The translations under genes were made by a program, and so were the position numbers. A DNA stretch of 64,000 bases from Agromyces hippuratus (GTDB lineage Bacteria > Actinomycetota > Actinomycetes > Actinomycetales > Microbacteriaceae), in NCBI RefSeq assembly GCF_013410355.1, contig NZ_JACCFI010000001.1, positions 1,240,001 through 1,304,000 of the forward strand. The letters run 5' to 3'. Within the stretch, counting starts at the first letter, position 1. Every line of letters starts with the position of its first letter. The notes under the pieces were generated by a model. That model made no database searches, was not told the origin of the DNA, and saw nothing but the letters and a program-made list of their open reading frames with translations. Positions 1 through 7,747 of the stretch are shown here, one piece after another.

Positions 1-311
1 GCGGTGTAGCTCGAGAGCATGCCCGAGTTCATTCCGGTGACGCAGGCCATGTTGCCCGAGGCCATGTTGGTGGTGAGCTTCGTGAAGAAGTCACCCCACG
101 GCGCCGTGCGCAGTTCGATCTTCAGGTCGGGGTTCTGCTCCTGCGCGATCGCGAGCTGTGCGTTCAGGGCGTCGGTGTCGTCCTGGCTGCCCGCCCACAT
201 GTCGATCACGATGGTGTCCGACGACGCCTCGGCGCCGCCCGTGCTGCAACCCGTCATCACGAGTGCGGCGGCGGTCGCGACCGCCATCGCGCCGACGTGG
301 ATCTTCTTCAT
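1..311 (-). CDS. Sugar ABC transporter substrate-binding lipoprotein (N-terminal part, cut by window edge)
   Basis: Only the first ~103 codons are in the window. The product starts MKKIHVGAMAV, has a hydrophobic stretch and a lipobox ending MTGC (Cys22), so it should be an exported, lipid-anchored protein. The mature start (TIVIDMWAGSQDDTDALN) and the later 'LRTAPWGDFFTKL' look like the N-lobe of family 1 extracellular sugar-binding proteins, which deliver carbohydrate to an ABC permease. It is divergent from a ROK repressor gene and close to an alpha-L-fucosidase, so I infer uptake of a fucosylated or related glycan. The substrate cannot be read from the sequence. The permease genes would lie to the left of the window. 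Confidence 0.8.
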   Translation of the reverse strand, partial: MKKIHVGAMAVATAAALVMTGCSTGGAEASSDTIVIDMWAGSQDDTDALNAQLAIAQEQNPDLKIELRTAPWGDFFTKLTTNMASGNMACVTGMNSGMLSSYT

Positions 312-346
312 TGAATGTCGCCTCCTCAGGCATCAGGACACATGAG

Positions 347-434
347 TTGGCCAAGTTTTTTCGACCGTCGAATGAACTTTGTCAACTTTGTGCGTAAAGT
401 CATCATGCCAGACGAGGCAAGCTTCGCCAACTTT
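347..434. promoter_or_regulatory. Divergent promoter/operator region of the sugar transporter and ROK genes
   Basis: The 226-base gap between the two divergent genes holds a perfect inverted repeat TTCGACcGTCGAA at 360-372, a TTGACA hexamer reading toward the transporter at 385-380, and three copies of GYCAASTTT (350-358, 381-389, 426-434). This repeat density fits operator DNA for the adjacent ROK repressor. That assignment is inferred from position only, and no convincing -10 box was found. Confidence 0.5.
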
Positions 435-537
435 CGTCGGATGTCTGGCGCAGATCCTTGAATTTCGGCGGGTTGATCGCCCAAAAGACTCGACGATCGT
501 ACTAATCTCAACTTACTTCGACCTCGAAAGAAGCTGC

Positions 538-1728
538 ATGTCACAGCCGACACCGCCGACGCACCCGACGTCGCCACCACAGCACGCCCGCCAGATCGTC
601 GAGCTCATCGCCCGGGGCGAGGCGAGTTCGCGCAGCGACCTCTCGCGCATCCTGGGACTGGCGCCCTCGACGGTCTCGCTCCGCGTGGCCGAACTCACCG
701 AGCTCGGCGTGCTGCACGAAGAGGGCGTCGGCATCTCCAGCGGCGGCCGTCGCCCCCGCATCCTCCGACTCCGCGGCGATCGCGGCAGCATCCTCGTCGC
801 CGACCTCGGCGGCGGCCATGCACGCATCGGCCGCGTCGACCTCAGCGGCGCACTGCTGGCCACCGCCACGATCCCCGTCGACGTGGGCGACGGCCCCGAG
901 GCGACCCTCACGGCGATCGCCGCCGCGATGCGCGCACTCGCGACCGAGGTCGACCCGGAGTTCCGCGGCATCCGTGGCGTCGGCGTCGCGCTGCCGGGCC
1001 CCGTCGACGTCGGCACCGGCATCGTCGATCAGCCGTCGCGGATGCCCGGCTGGCCCGGCTTCCAGGTGCGCGACTGGCTGAGCCGCGAATTCGGCGTGCC
1101 CGCCGCCGTCGACAACGACGCCAACCTCATGGCGCTCGGCGAGCACCGTGCACAGTTCGGCGCGACCCGGCACAGCGTCACGGTCAAGGCCGGCACCGCC
1201 ATCGGCAGCGGCATCGTCGTCGACGGCGTGCTGCACCGCGGCGCGACCTGGGCCGCCGGCGACGTCACGCACACCCGCATCGACGCCGCCGACGAGCGGC
1301 CGTGCTCGTGCGGCAACACCGGTTGCCTCGAGACCGTGGCGAGCGGTGCGAGCCTCGTGCGGCAGATGAACGAACGCGGCATCGCGGTGCGCACGACCGC
1401 CGACGTGCTCGCCCTCGCCCGCGACGCCGACCCGGTCGCCACGACGCTCGTGCGCACGGCCGGCACCTATCTCGGCCAGGTGCTCTCCACGGTCGTGAAC
1501 TTCTTCAACCCCGACGCGCTCTTCCTCACCGGCAGCATGTCGTCGAGCGAACCCTTCATCGCCGCCGTGCGGAGCCGCATCTACGAGGGCTGCCACCCGC
1601 TCGTGACCCAGCGCCTGCGCATCGAGGCGGCGTCGACCGGCCCGAACGCAGGTCTCCTCGGCGCCGCCCGACTGGTGCTCGACGAGCTGACCTTCAGCTC
1701 CGACGAAGCGACGCCTGCGGCGCGCTGA
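538..1728 (+). CDS. ROK-family transcriptional repressor
   Basis: A 396-residue product with an N-terminal winged helix-turn-helix (about residues 14-60, containing DLSRILGLAPSTVSLRV) joined to a ROK sugar-kinase-like domain. Visible ROK marks are the GVALPGPVDVGTGIVD segment, DNDANLMALGEH, and the zinc motif CSCGNTGCLE. The start at 538 is preferred over the in-frame start at 379, because GAAAGAAG lies just upstream of 538 and the HTH then sits at the usual distance from the N-terminus. ROK repressors of this layout (NagC/XylR type) release DNA on binding a sugar. The divergent sugar-binding lipoprotein and the convergent alpha-L-fucosidase make a local carbohydrate regulon likely; the inducer is unknown. 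Confidence 0.88.
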   Translation: MSQPTPPTHPTSPPQHARQIVELIARGEASSRSDLSRILGLAPSTVSLRVAELTELGVLHEEGVGISSGGRRPRILRLRGDRGSILVADLGGGHARIGRVDLSGALLATATIPVDVGDGPEATLTAIAAAMRALATEVDPEFRGIRGVGVALPGPVDVGTGIVDQPSRMPGWPGFQVRDWLSREFGVPAAVDNDANLMALGEHRAQFGATRHSVTVKAGTAIGSGIVVDGVLHRGATWAAGDVTHTRIDAADERPCSCGNTGCLETVASGASLVRQMNERGIAVRTTADVLALARDADPVATTLVRTAGTYLGQVLSTVVNFFNPDALFLTGSMSSSEPFIAAVRSRIYEGCHPLVTQRLRIEAASTGPNAGLLGAARLVLDELTFSSDEATPAAR

Positions 1729-1735
1729 CCCGGGT

Positions 1736-2995
1736 TCAGGCCAGCGTCAGCTCGATCACCGGCACCGCGACATCCGGCTGCCTGACCGGCAGCGACACCG
1801 TGAGGGTGCCCGCCTCCTCCCCCGCCGGGCGCATCACGTTCGCCACCTGGTCGGGGTCGGTCTCGCTCGTGCGGAGCCACGATCCGTCGTGCAGGAAGCG
1901 CGCGTACGAGACCCTCCCGGCGAGGCCGGGCAGGTGCACGTACCCGAGCGGCCAGCTGAACAGGTGCAGGTAGAGGCGGTCGCCGCGGAGCGTGTAGACG
2001 CCCTCTCGCGGGGGCGCATACGGCGCGTGGCCGGCGCCGACGATCGCGTCGCGGTGCAGGTCCATCCAGTCGCCGATCTCGCCGAGGAGGCTCCGGTCGA
2101 CGGGAGGGATCGCGCCGCGCCCGTCGGGCCCGACGTTCAGCAGCATGTTGCCGTCCATCGAGACCGAGTCCGCGAGCATGCGGATGAGCAGCGGCGCGCT
2201 CTTGAAGTCGATGTTGTCGCGGTGGTACCCCCACGAGCCGTTCGTGGTCTGGCACGCCTCCCACACGACGGGCTCGCCGTCATGCACGAGCGGCCTGGTC
2301 GGCTGGTACTGCTCGGGCGTCACGAAGTCGCCCGGCACGCCGAGCCGGTCGTTGACGAGCATGTCGGGCTGGAGCTCACGGCACAGTGCGAGCAGGCCCT
2401 CCGCATCCCAGTCCTCGGGACCCTTGCCGGCCCACCCCTCCTTCGTCTCGGGGTAGGTGAAGTCGAAGAAGAGGTAGTCGATCGTGCCGTAGCGGGTGAG
2501 GAGCTCGCGCACCTGCCCGTGCAGGTACGCCCGGTAGCGCTCCATCGAGCGGCCGTCGTTCAGTGCGTGCGCCTCGGGGTCGTCGCGTCGCGGATGGTTC
2601 CAGTCGACGGTGAAGTCGGGGTGATGCCAGTCGATGAGCGAGTAGTACAGGCCGACCTTGAGGCCCGCGGTGCGCGTCGCCTCGACGTACTCGGCCACGA
2701 GGTCGCGGTCGCAGACCGCGCGGGTCGTGAAGTCGGTGAGGTCGGAATCCCACAGGCAGAAGCCGTCGTGGTGCTTCGTCGTGAGCACGCTGTAGCCCAT
2801 GCCGGTCCCGACGGCCGTGGCCGCGATCGCCGTGGCATCGAAGCGGTCGGGTTCGAAGTGCTCCACGTAGGGCAGGTACTCCGCGTCGGTCAGCCGCTCG
2901 TAGGTCTGCACCCACTCATGGCGGGCGGCGCCGCTGTAGGCACCGAAGTGCACGAAGAGCCCGAATCGGGCGGTGTCGAACCAGTCCTGTCGCAT
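1736..2995 (-). CDS. Alpha-L-fucosidase (GH29 family)
   Basis: A 419-residue enzyme starting MRQDWFDTARFGLFVHFGAY. The 'RFGLFVHFG' opening, the 'LTTKHHDGFCLWDS' segment and 'YYSLIDWHHPDF' are hallmarks of GH29 fucosidases, which release alpha-L-fucose from glycans with retention of configuration. 'YLFFDFTYPE' lies where the family carries its nucleophile Asp. No signal peptide is seen, so the enzyme probably acts on imported oligosaccharides. The start at 2995 has AGAAGGA about 9 bases upstream; the open frame continues further but has shadow-like composition. The gene converges on the ROK regulator (7-base gap), suggesting one glycan-use locus with the sugar-binding lipoprotein. Confidence 0.88.
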   Translation of the reverse strand: MRQDWFDTARFGLFVHFGAYSGAARHEWVQTYERLTDAEYLPYVEHFEPDRFDATAIAATAVGTGMGYSVLTTKHHDGFCLWDSDLTDFTTRAVCDRDLVAEYVEATRTAGLKVGLYYSLIDWHHPDFTVDWNHPRRDDPEAHALNDGRSMERYRAYLHGQVRELLTRYGTIDYLFFDFTYPETKEGWAGKGPEDWDAEGLLALCRELQPDMLVNDRLGVPGDFVTPEQYQPTRPLVHDGEPVVWEACQTTNGSWGYHRDNIDFKSAPLLIRMLADSVSMDGNMLLNVGPDGRGAIPPVDRSLLGEIGDWMDLHRDAIVGAGHAPYAPPREGVYTLRGDRLYLHLFSWPLGYVHLPGLAGRVSYARFLHDGSWLRTSETDPDQVANVMRPAGEEAGTLTVSLPVRQPDVAVPVIELTLA

Positions 2996-3184
2996 GTCGT
3001 CCTTCTCATCACGGCGGTCGCATCCATCCTGACACACAGACATCGGATGTCTCGCCGCCTCCCTCCTCCAGGCACTCGCCCACCCGTCGATGACGCCACG
3101 ATGACGATTCCGCGTCGATCCGCCACCCCTCGACCCGGTTCCAATATGCTCATCGCGGCACTCAACCCCCTCGGAAGGACGAAC

Positions 3185-4033
3185 GTGGCAGAGCAGGGCA
3201 AGAAGAAGGTCGTACGAGTCGAATCCACTGCGCCGGCAGACAAGGGCGGCGGCACTGCCGTCGCCGATGCCTCCGCCGCCCCGACGTGGACGCCGACCCC
3301 CGAGGCGAAGAGGCAGGCCGTGACGTTCCGTCTCATCGCCGGCGGCCTCTGGCTGCTCGCCATCGCCGGCGAGGTGTTCACGATCTTCTGGGTGCTGCGC
3401 CAGGTGCCCGTGAACATGGTGCTGCTCATCATCCTGATCGTCGTGATCGGTGCGCTCGCCATCGGCGGCTCGCTGCTCTGGAAGCAGGCGAACCGCCTCG
3501 ACCCCGCGTCGAAGGAGGACAAGGTCCGCTTCTTCGTGCAGAACCAGCTCGGCGCGATCATCGCGGTCATCGCATTCCTGCCGCTGATCATCCTGATCTT
3601 CACGAACAAGGACATGGACGGCAAGCAGAAGGCGCTCGCCGGCATCATCGCGATCGTCATCGGCGGCGGAGCGCTCGCCCTCGGCATCGACTACGCGCCG
3701 CCGTCGGTCGAGCAGTACACCTCGGAGTCGAACGTCATCGTCCAGCTCACGGGCGAGGATGTCGTGTACTGGACGAAGTCGGGCTCGGTCTTCCACGTCT
3801 GCTCCGAGGTGCCCGACGTGAACAAGGAGTCGAAGGACGGCCAGATCTACGAGGGCACCGTCGCCGCCGCCCACACGGCAGGCAAGGACCGTCTGACGAA
3901 GCGCTGGGAAAGCGAGGCCGTCAACTACTGCGGCTACACGCAGGAGCAGGTCGACGCCGTCAAGGCCGACGTCGACGCCCCCGCGAACGAGGAATCCGTC
4001 GAGGCGCCCGAGGAGACCCCGGCCGCGGAGTAG
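3185..4033 (+). CDS. Conserved-type four-helix membrane protein of unknown function
   Basis: A 282-residue protein begun at GTG 3185, chosen because GGAAGGA lies 5 bases upstream. After a Lys/Ala-rich cytoplasmic N-terminus it has four hydrophobic helices (about residues 48-72, 76-99, 115-136 and 146-165), then a soluble C-terminal half with two cysteines (the VFHVC and NYCGY segments) and an acidic Glu/Pro/Ala tail. I do not recognise a functional family. The cysteine pair could form a disulphide if the tail is outside the cell. It is transcribed alone and followed by a strong hairpin terminator. Confidence 0.78.
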   Translation: MAEQGKKKVVRVESTAPADKGGGTAVADASAAPTWTPTPEAKRQAVTFRLIAGGLWLLAIAGEVFTIFWVLRQVPVNMVLLIILIVVIGALAIGGSLLWKQANRLDPASKEDKVRFFVQNQLGAIIAVIAFLPLIILIFTNKDMDGKQKALAGIIAIVIGGGALALGIDYAPPSVEQYTSESNVIVQLTGEDVVYWTKSGSVFHVCSEVPDVNKESKDGQIYEGTVAAAHTAGKDRLTKRWESEAVNYCGYTQEQVDAVKADVDAPANEESVEAPEETPAAE

Positions 4034-4052
4034 CCCGACGCCGAGGCACGTG

Positions 4053-4088
4053 ACGAAGGCCCGCCCGGATCACCGGGCGGGCCTTCGT
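4053..4088. terminator. Bidirectional hairpin terminator
   Basis: A perfect 16-base stem (acgaaggcccgcccgg / ccgggcgggccttcgt) with a 4-base loop lies between the convergent membrane-protein gene and the 5'-nucleotidase gene. It can end transcripts from either side. Confidence 0.8.
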
Positions 4089-4099
4089 CGCGCTCGCGG

Positions 4100-5983
4100 T
4101 CAGAACACCGGAACTCCGTTGCGGACGAGCCGCCAGTTCTCGACGTGGAACACTGCCGGGTCGATCACGCCGGCCGCCGAGGCGTAGGAGACGATCGCCT
4201 CGCGGATCGCGACCTGCGCGTTGTAGACGACGGGCGCCGCGGCGATGTGCGGGAACCCGCCGCCGCCCGACTGCCGGTAGTTGTTCACCGCCACCAGGAA
4301 CTGCTGGTCGGGCGCGACGGGAGCGTTCCCGTACGTCATTCCGACGATGCGCGACCCATACGGCTGCGAGATGTCGACCGAGTAGTCGATGCCCGAGAAC
4401 TGGTCGTAGTTGTAGTCGGGCGTGCTGCCGGCGTTCGTCCACGACGCCGGCGCGACGGGGGCGTCGGCGGCCACCTGGATGAAGTACTTCGCCGAGTACT
4501 CGAGGTAGTCCTTGATCTGCGCACCGGTGAGGACCGACGCCATCAACGTGTTGTCGTAGATGTACAGCCCGGCGACGTCCTTGATCGTGACCGGCCCCTG
4601 CGGGAAGCTCGCCGCCCGGTTGAACGGCGCGGCGATCGAGACGATCGGCAGGGCCGCCTCGGGCGTGCCCGCGACCGCCGCGGCGACCGTCGCCGTCTGC
4701 ACCTCGTTGACGTAGTCGAGGATCGCCGTGTCCTTCCAGCACGCCTCGGCGGCCGACATCGACTCGGTCGAGTTCGCGACCGGCGTGTTCATGTACGTGA
4801 CGACGGCGTCGTGCTGGTCGCGCACGAGCGCCACGAACGCCGGATCGTCGACGACGGTGTTCGTGTTGAGGGTCGTCGCGGAGTGCGCGACGACCCCCCA
4901 CTTGCCGCGCACGAACTCGAGGTCGAGGTCGAAGACGCTGAGGCGCTGACCCCAGTTCTTCGGCTCGCTCATGATGACCTCGGCGCCCGTCGCGGTGTTC
5001 GTGACGAGGCGCTGCGGGATCTCCTGGTGCGCGTGCCCGAAGAGGATCGCGTCGATGCCCGGCACCTGTTCGGCGACCAGCTTCGCCGCGTTCTCGACGG
5101 GCAGGTCTCCCCCGTACGATGACGTTCCGCTCTCGCCAGAATGGGCGCTCACGACGATGATGTGCGCACCCTCGGCGCGCATCACCGGCACCCAGCGCGC
5201 GGCGGTCTCGACGAGGTCGAGCACCTCGACCCTGCCCGAGACGTTCGCCTTGTCCCAGATGACGACACCCGGGTTCGTCAGGCCGAGCACGCCGACACGC
5301 ACCGGCGGGAGCCCCTTCGCCGCCTTCATCGTCGTGATCGTGTACGGACGGAAGCGGGGAACCTTCGTGCCCGCGTGCACGGCGTTCGCGGCGAGCACGG
5401 GGGCGTCCATCTGCGAGATCCAGTTGTCGAGGAAGTCGAGGCCGTAGTTGAACTCGTGGTTGCCGAGTGCGACGGCGTCGTACTCGAGTGCGTTCATCTG
5501 CGCGGCCACCGGGTGGATCGCGCCCGTCTCGGTGACCGGCTCGACCGTGGCGTAGTAGAAGCCGAGCGGGGTGCCCTGGATGGTGTCGCCCGCGTCGAAC
5601 AGCAGCGTGCGCTCCCGGCCGCGATCGGCGCGGATCTGCTTCACGACACTCGCGACACGAGCCAGGCCGACGGCGTTGCTGGGAACTCCGGGCCGCCCGT
5701 CGTTGAAGGCGGCGTCCTTGTAGTAGTCCCAGTTGACGACGTTCGCGTGCAGGTCGGAGGTGCCCATGATCGTGATCGTCACGGCCTTGGCGCCCGGCGC
5801 GGCATTGGCGGCCTGGGCCGCCCCCGGCCAGCCGGCGGCGGCGAGCGCTCCGGCGGCCGACATGCCGACGAGGACGTTGCGTCGACTGAGGCCGGAACGC
5901 TCGGGTGCGGCGTCGTCGTCGGGTACGGCGCACGAGCACCAGCGGGGGGTGGGTTCGGGGTGGTGATGGGAGAGTTCGCTCAT
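4100..5983 (-). CDS. Tat-exported 5'-nucleotidase / 2',3'-cyclic phosphodiesterase-like protein
   Basis: About 627 residues. A twin-arginine signal (LSRRNVLVGMSAAG, then an Ala-rich core ending GAAQAA) precedes a metallophosphoesterase domain with GTSDLHANV, GDTIQGTP, GNHEFNYGLDF, VSAHSGE and GHAHQEI, the metal-ligand blocks of the UshA/CpdB family. The C-terminal half (from about residue 360) matches the family's substrate-binding 5_nucleotid_C domain. It should dephosphorylate nucleotides outside the membrane to scavenge nucleoside and phosphate. The start is uncertain: ATG 5983 is used, and in-frame ATG 6016 adds 11 residues. No wall-anchor motif is seen at the C-terminus, so it is probably secreted or loosely bound. 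Confidence 0.88.
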   Translation of the reverse strand: MSELSHHHPEPTPRWCSCAVPDDDAAPERSGLSRRNVLVGMSAAGALAAAGWPGAAQAANAAPGAKAVTITIMGTSDLHANVVNWDYYKDAAFNDGRPGVPSNAVGLARVASVVKQIRADRGRERTLLFDAGDTIQGTPLGFYYATVEPVTETGAIHPVAAQMNALEYDAVALGNHEFNYGLDFLDNWISQMDAPVLAANAVHAGTKVPRFRPYTITTMKAAKGLPPVRVGVLGLTNPGVVIWDKANVSGRVEVLDLVETAARWVPVMRAEGAHIIVVSAHSGESGTSSYGGDLPVENAAKLVAEQVPGIDAILFGHAHQEIPQRLVTNTATGAEVIMSEPKNWGQRLSVFDLDLEFVRGKWGVVAHSATTLNTNTVVDDPAFVALVRDQHDAVVTYMNTPVANSTESMSAAEACWKDTAILDYVNEVQTATVAAAVAGTPEAALPIVSIAAPFNRAASFPQGPVTIKDVAGLYIYDNTLMASVLTGAQIKDYLEYSAKYFIQVAADAPVAPASWTNAGSTPDYNYDQFSGIDYSVDISQPYGSRIVGMTYGNAPVAPDQQFLVAVNNYRQSGGGGFPHIAAAPVVYNAQVAIREAIVSYASAAGVIDPAVFHVENWRLVRNGVPVF

Positions 5984-6065
5984 GGCACCACATGCGACCA
6001 CACCCGGTGCCTCCATGACAAGCGTTTTGCCACAACGCGCGCTGCTCATTCGCGCACGCCGCGAG

Positions 6066-6100
6066 AACGGCCCGCTCCGGAGCATCCGGAGCGGGCCGTT
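6066..6100 (-). terminator. Terminator after ilvC
   Basis: A 16-base perfect stem (aacggcccgctccgga / tccggagcgggccgtt) with a 3-base loop lies about 60 bases downstream of the ilvC stop. It is also upstream of the nucleotidase gene, so it probably ends the trehalose/ilv transcript. Confidence 0.75.
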
Positions 6101-6158
6101 CAGTGCTGCGATGCAGCCGATCTGTTCGCTGCGCTCGGGCGCGCGACCTCGCCGTCGG

Positions 6159-7187
6159 CTAGCGCGCGACCTCGCCGTCGACGTAGTCGTCGTCGTTCGA
6201 GGCGTTCCAGGCGAAGAGCTTGCGGAGCTCGCGGCCGGTGGCCTCGATCGGGTGCGCCTCGCCCTTGGCACGGAGCTCGAGGAACTCCTTCTGGCCGTTG
6301 TCCTGGTCGTCGATGAAGCGCTGCGCGAACGCGCCCGACTGGATGTCGGCGAGCACGGCCTGCATGTTCTCCTTGACGTGCGGGTCGATGACGCGCGGGC
6401 CCGAGACGTAGTCGCCGTACTCGGCCGTGTCGGAGACCGACCAGCGCTGCTTGGCGATGCCGCCCTCCCACATGAGGTCGACGATGAGCTTCAGCTCGTG
6501 GAGCACCTCGAAGTAGGCGACCTGCGGCTGGTAGCCGGCCTCGGTGAGGGTCTCGAAGCCGTACTGCACGAGCTGCGAAACACCGCCGCAGAGCACGGCC
6601 TGCTCGCCGAACAGGTCGGTCTCGGTCTCCTCGGTGAAGGTCGTCTTGATGCCGCCGGCGCGCAGGCCGCCGATCGCCTTGGCGTACGAGAGGGTGAGCG
6701 GCCAGGCGTTGCCCGATGCGTCCTTCTCGACGGCGACGATCACGGGCACGCCGCGGCCGGCCTCGTACTCGCGGCGCACGGTGTGGCCCGGGCCCTTGGG
6801 GGCGACCATGACGACGTCGACGCCCTCGGGCGCCTCGATGTATCCGAAGCGGATGTTGAAGCCGTGGCCGAACACGAGGGTCTTGCCCGCAGCCAGGTTG
6901 TCCTTGATGGACTCGGCGTAGATGTGACGCTGGTACTGGTCGGGCGCGAGGATGACGATGACGTCGGCCCAGGCAGCGGCGTCGGCGACGCTCTTGACCT
7001 CGAAGCCGGCCTCTTCGGCCTTGGGCTTCGACTTCGAGCCCTCCTTGAGTCCGATGACGACCTCGACACCCGAGTCGCGGAGGTTCTGCGCGTGCGCGTG
7101 GCCCTGCGAGCCGTAGCCGATGACGGCGACCTTCTTGCCCTGGATGAGGGCGAGGTCGGCGTCCTTGTCGTAGTAGATCTCAGCCAT
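6159..7187 (-). CDS. ilvC: Ketol-acid reductoisomerase
   Basis: 342 residues, the usual length of class I KARI. The N-terminal Rossmann domain carries VIGYGSQGHAHAQNL, the NADPH-binding glycine motif. The C-terminal knotted domain contains the acidic metal site region (DLMWEGG; SVSDTAEYGDY). The enzyme converts acetolactate or acetohydroxybutyrate to the dihydroxy acid in valine, leucine and isoleucine synthesis. The start at 7187 is preceded by AAGGAG. It is the last gene of ilvD-ilvB-ilvN-ilvC, 48 bases after ilvN, and is followed by a hairpin terminator. Confidence 0.97.
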   Translation of the reverse strand: MAEIYYDKDADLALIQGKKVAVIGYGSQGHAHAQNLRDSGVEVVIGLKEGSKSKPKAEEAGFEVKSVADAAAWADVIVILAPDQYQRHIYAESIKDNLAAGKTLVFGHGFNIRFGYIEAPEGVDVVMVAPKGPGHTVRREYEAGRGVPVIVAVEKDASGNAWPLTLSYAKAIGGLRAGGIKTTFTEETETDLFGEQAVLCGGVSQLVQYGFETLTEAGYQPQVAYFEVLHELKLIVDLMWEGGIAKQRWSVSDTAEYGDYVSGPRVIDPHVKENMQAVLADIQSGAFAQRFIDDQDNGQKEFLELRAKGEAHPIEATGRELRKLFAWNASNDDDYVDGEVAR

Positions 7188-7235
7188 GATGCTGTCTTTC
7201 TCCTTGATCGGGGATGGTGCAGTTCGTGAAAACGG

Positions 7236-7745
7236 TCAGTTCTTGAAGACGCGCTCGGTGATGGACTTGCCGCCACGGCCGATCGCGAGGAGGCCCGACT
7301 GGGCGATCTCCTTGATGCCGTAGGGCTCGAGCACCTTGAGGAACGCGGTGGTCTTGCCGGAGTCGCCGGTGACCTCGATCACGAGCGCGTCGGTCGAGAC
7401 GTCGACGACGCGGGCACGGAAGAGGTTCACCGCCTCGAGCACCTGCGAGCGGGTCGTGTTGTCGACCCGCACCTTGATGAGCAGGTGCTCGCGCTGCACC
7501 GCCTGCGCGGGGTCGAGCTCGACGATCTTGATGACGTTGACGAGCTTGTTCAGCTGCTTCGTCACCTGCTCGAGCGGCAGTTCATCGACGTCGACGACGA
7601 CGGTGATGCGGCTGAGCCCCTCGATCTCCGAGTGGCCGACCGCGAGCGATTCGATGTTGAAGCCGCGCCGGGCGAAGAGCCCTGCGACGCGGGTCAACAG
7701 GCCGGGCTTGTCTTCGACGAGGAGGGAGAGAACGTGCGTCGACAT
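7236..7745 (-). CDS. ilvN: Acetolactate synthase small (regulatory) subunit
   Basis: 169 residues, starting MSTHVLSLLVEDKPGLLTRVAGLF, a typical ACT domain that binds valine, followed by the C-terminal half of the IlvH/IlvN family (HLLIKVRVDN onwards). It activates the catalytic subunit and confers feedback inhibition. Its ATG lies 2 bases after the ilvB stop, with GAGGAGG inside the end of ilvB as ribosome-binding site, so the two subunits are probably translationally coupled. Confidence 0.96.
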   Translation of the reverse strand: MSTHVLSLLVEDKPGLLTRVAGLFARRGFNIESLAVGHSEIEGLSRITVVVDVDELPLEQVTKQLNKLVNVIKIVELDPAQAVQREHLLIKVRVDNTTRSQVLEAVNLFRARVVDVSTDALVIEVTGDSGKTTAFLKVLEPYGIKEIAQSGLLAIGRGGKSITERVFKN

Positions 7746-7747
7746 GG

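Noticed and set aside
1889..4033. A 714-codon plus-strand frame covering the fucosidase gene and the following membrane-protein gene
   Set aside because: Its first 430 codons are the antisense shadow of the fucosidase (Arg/Val/Ala-rich, no fold). Only the part from GTG 3185, with its own ribosome-binding site, is real.
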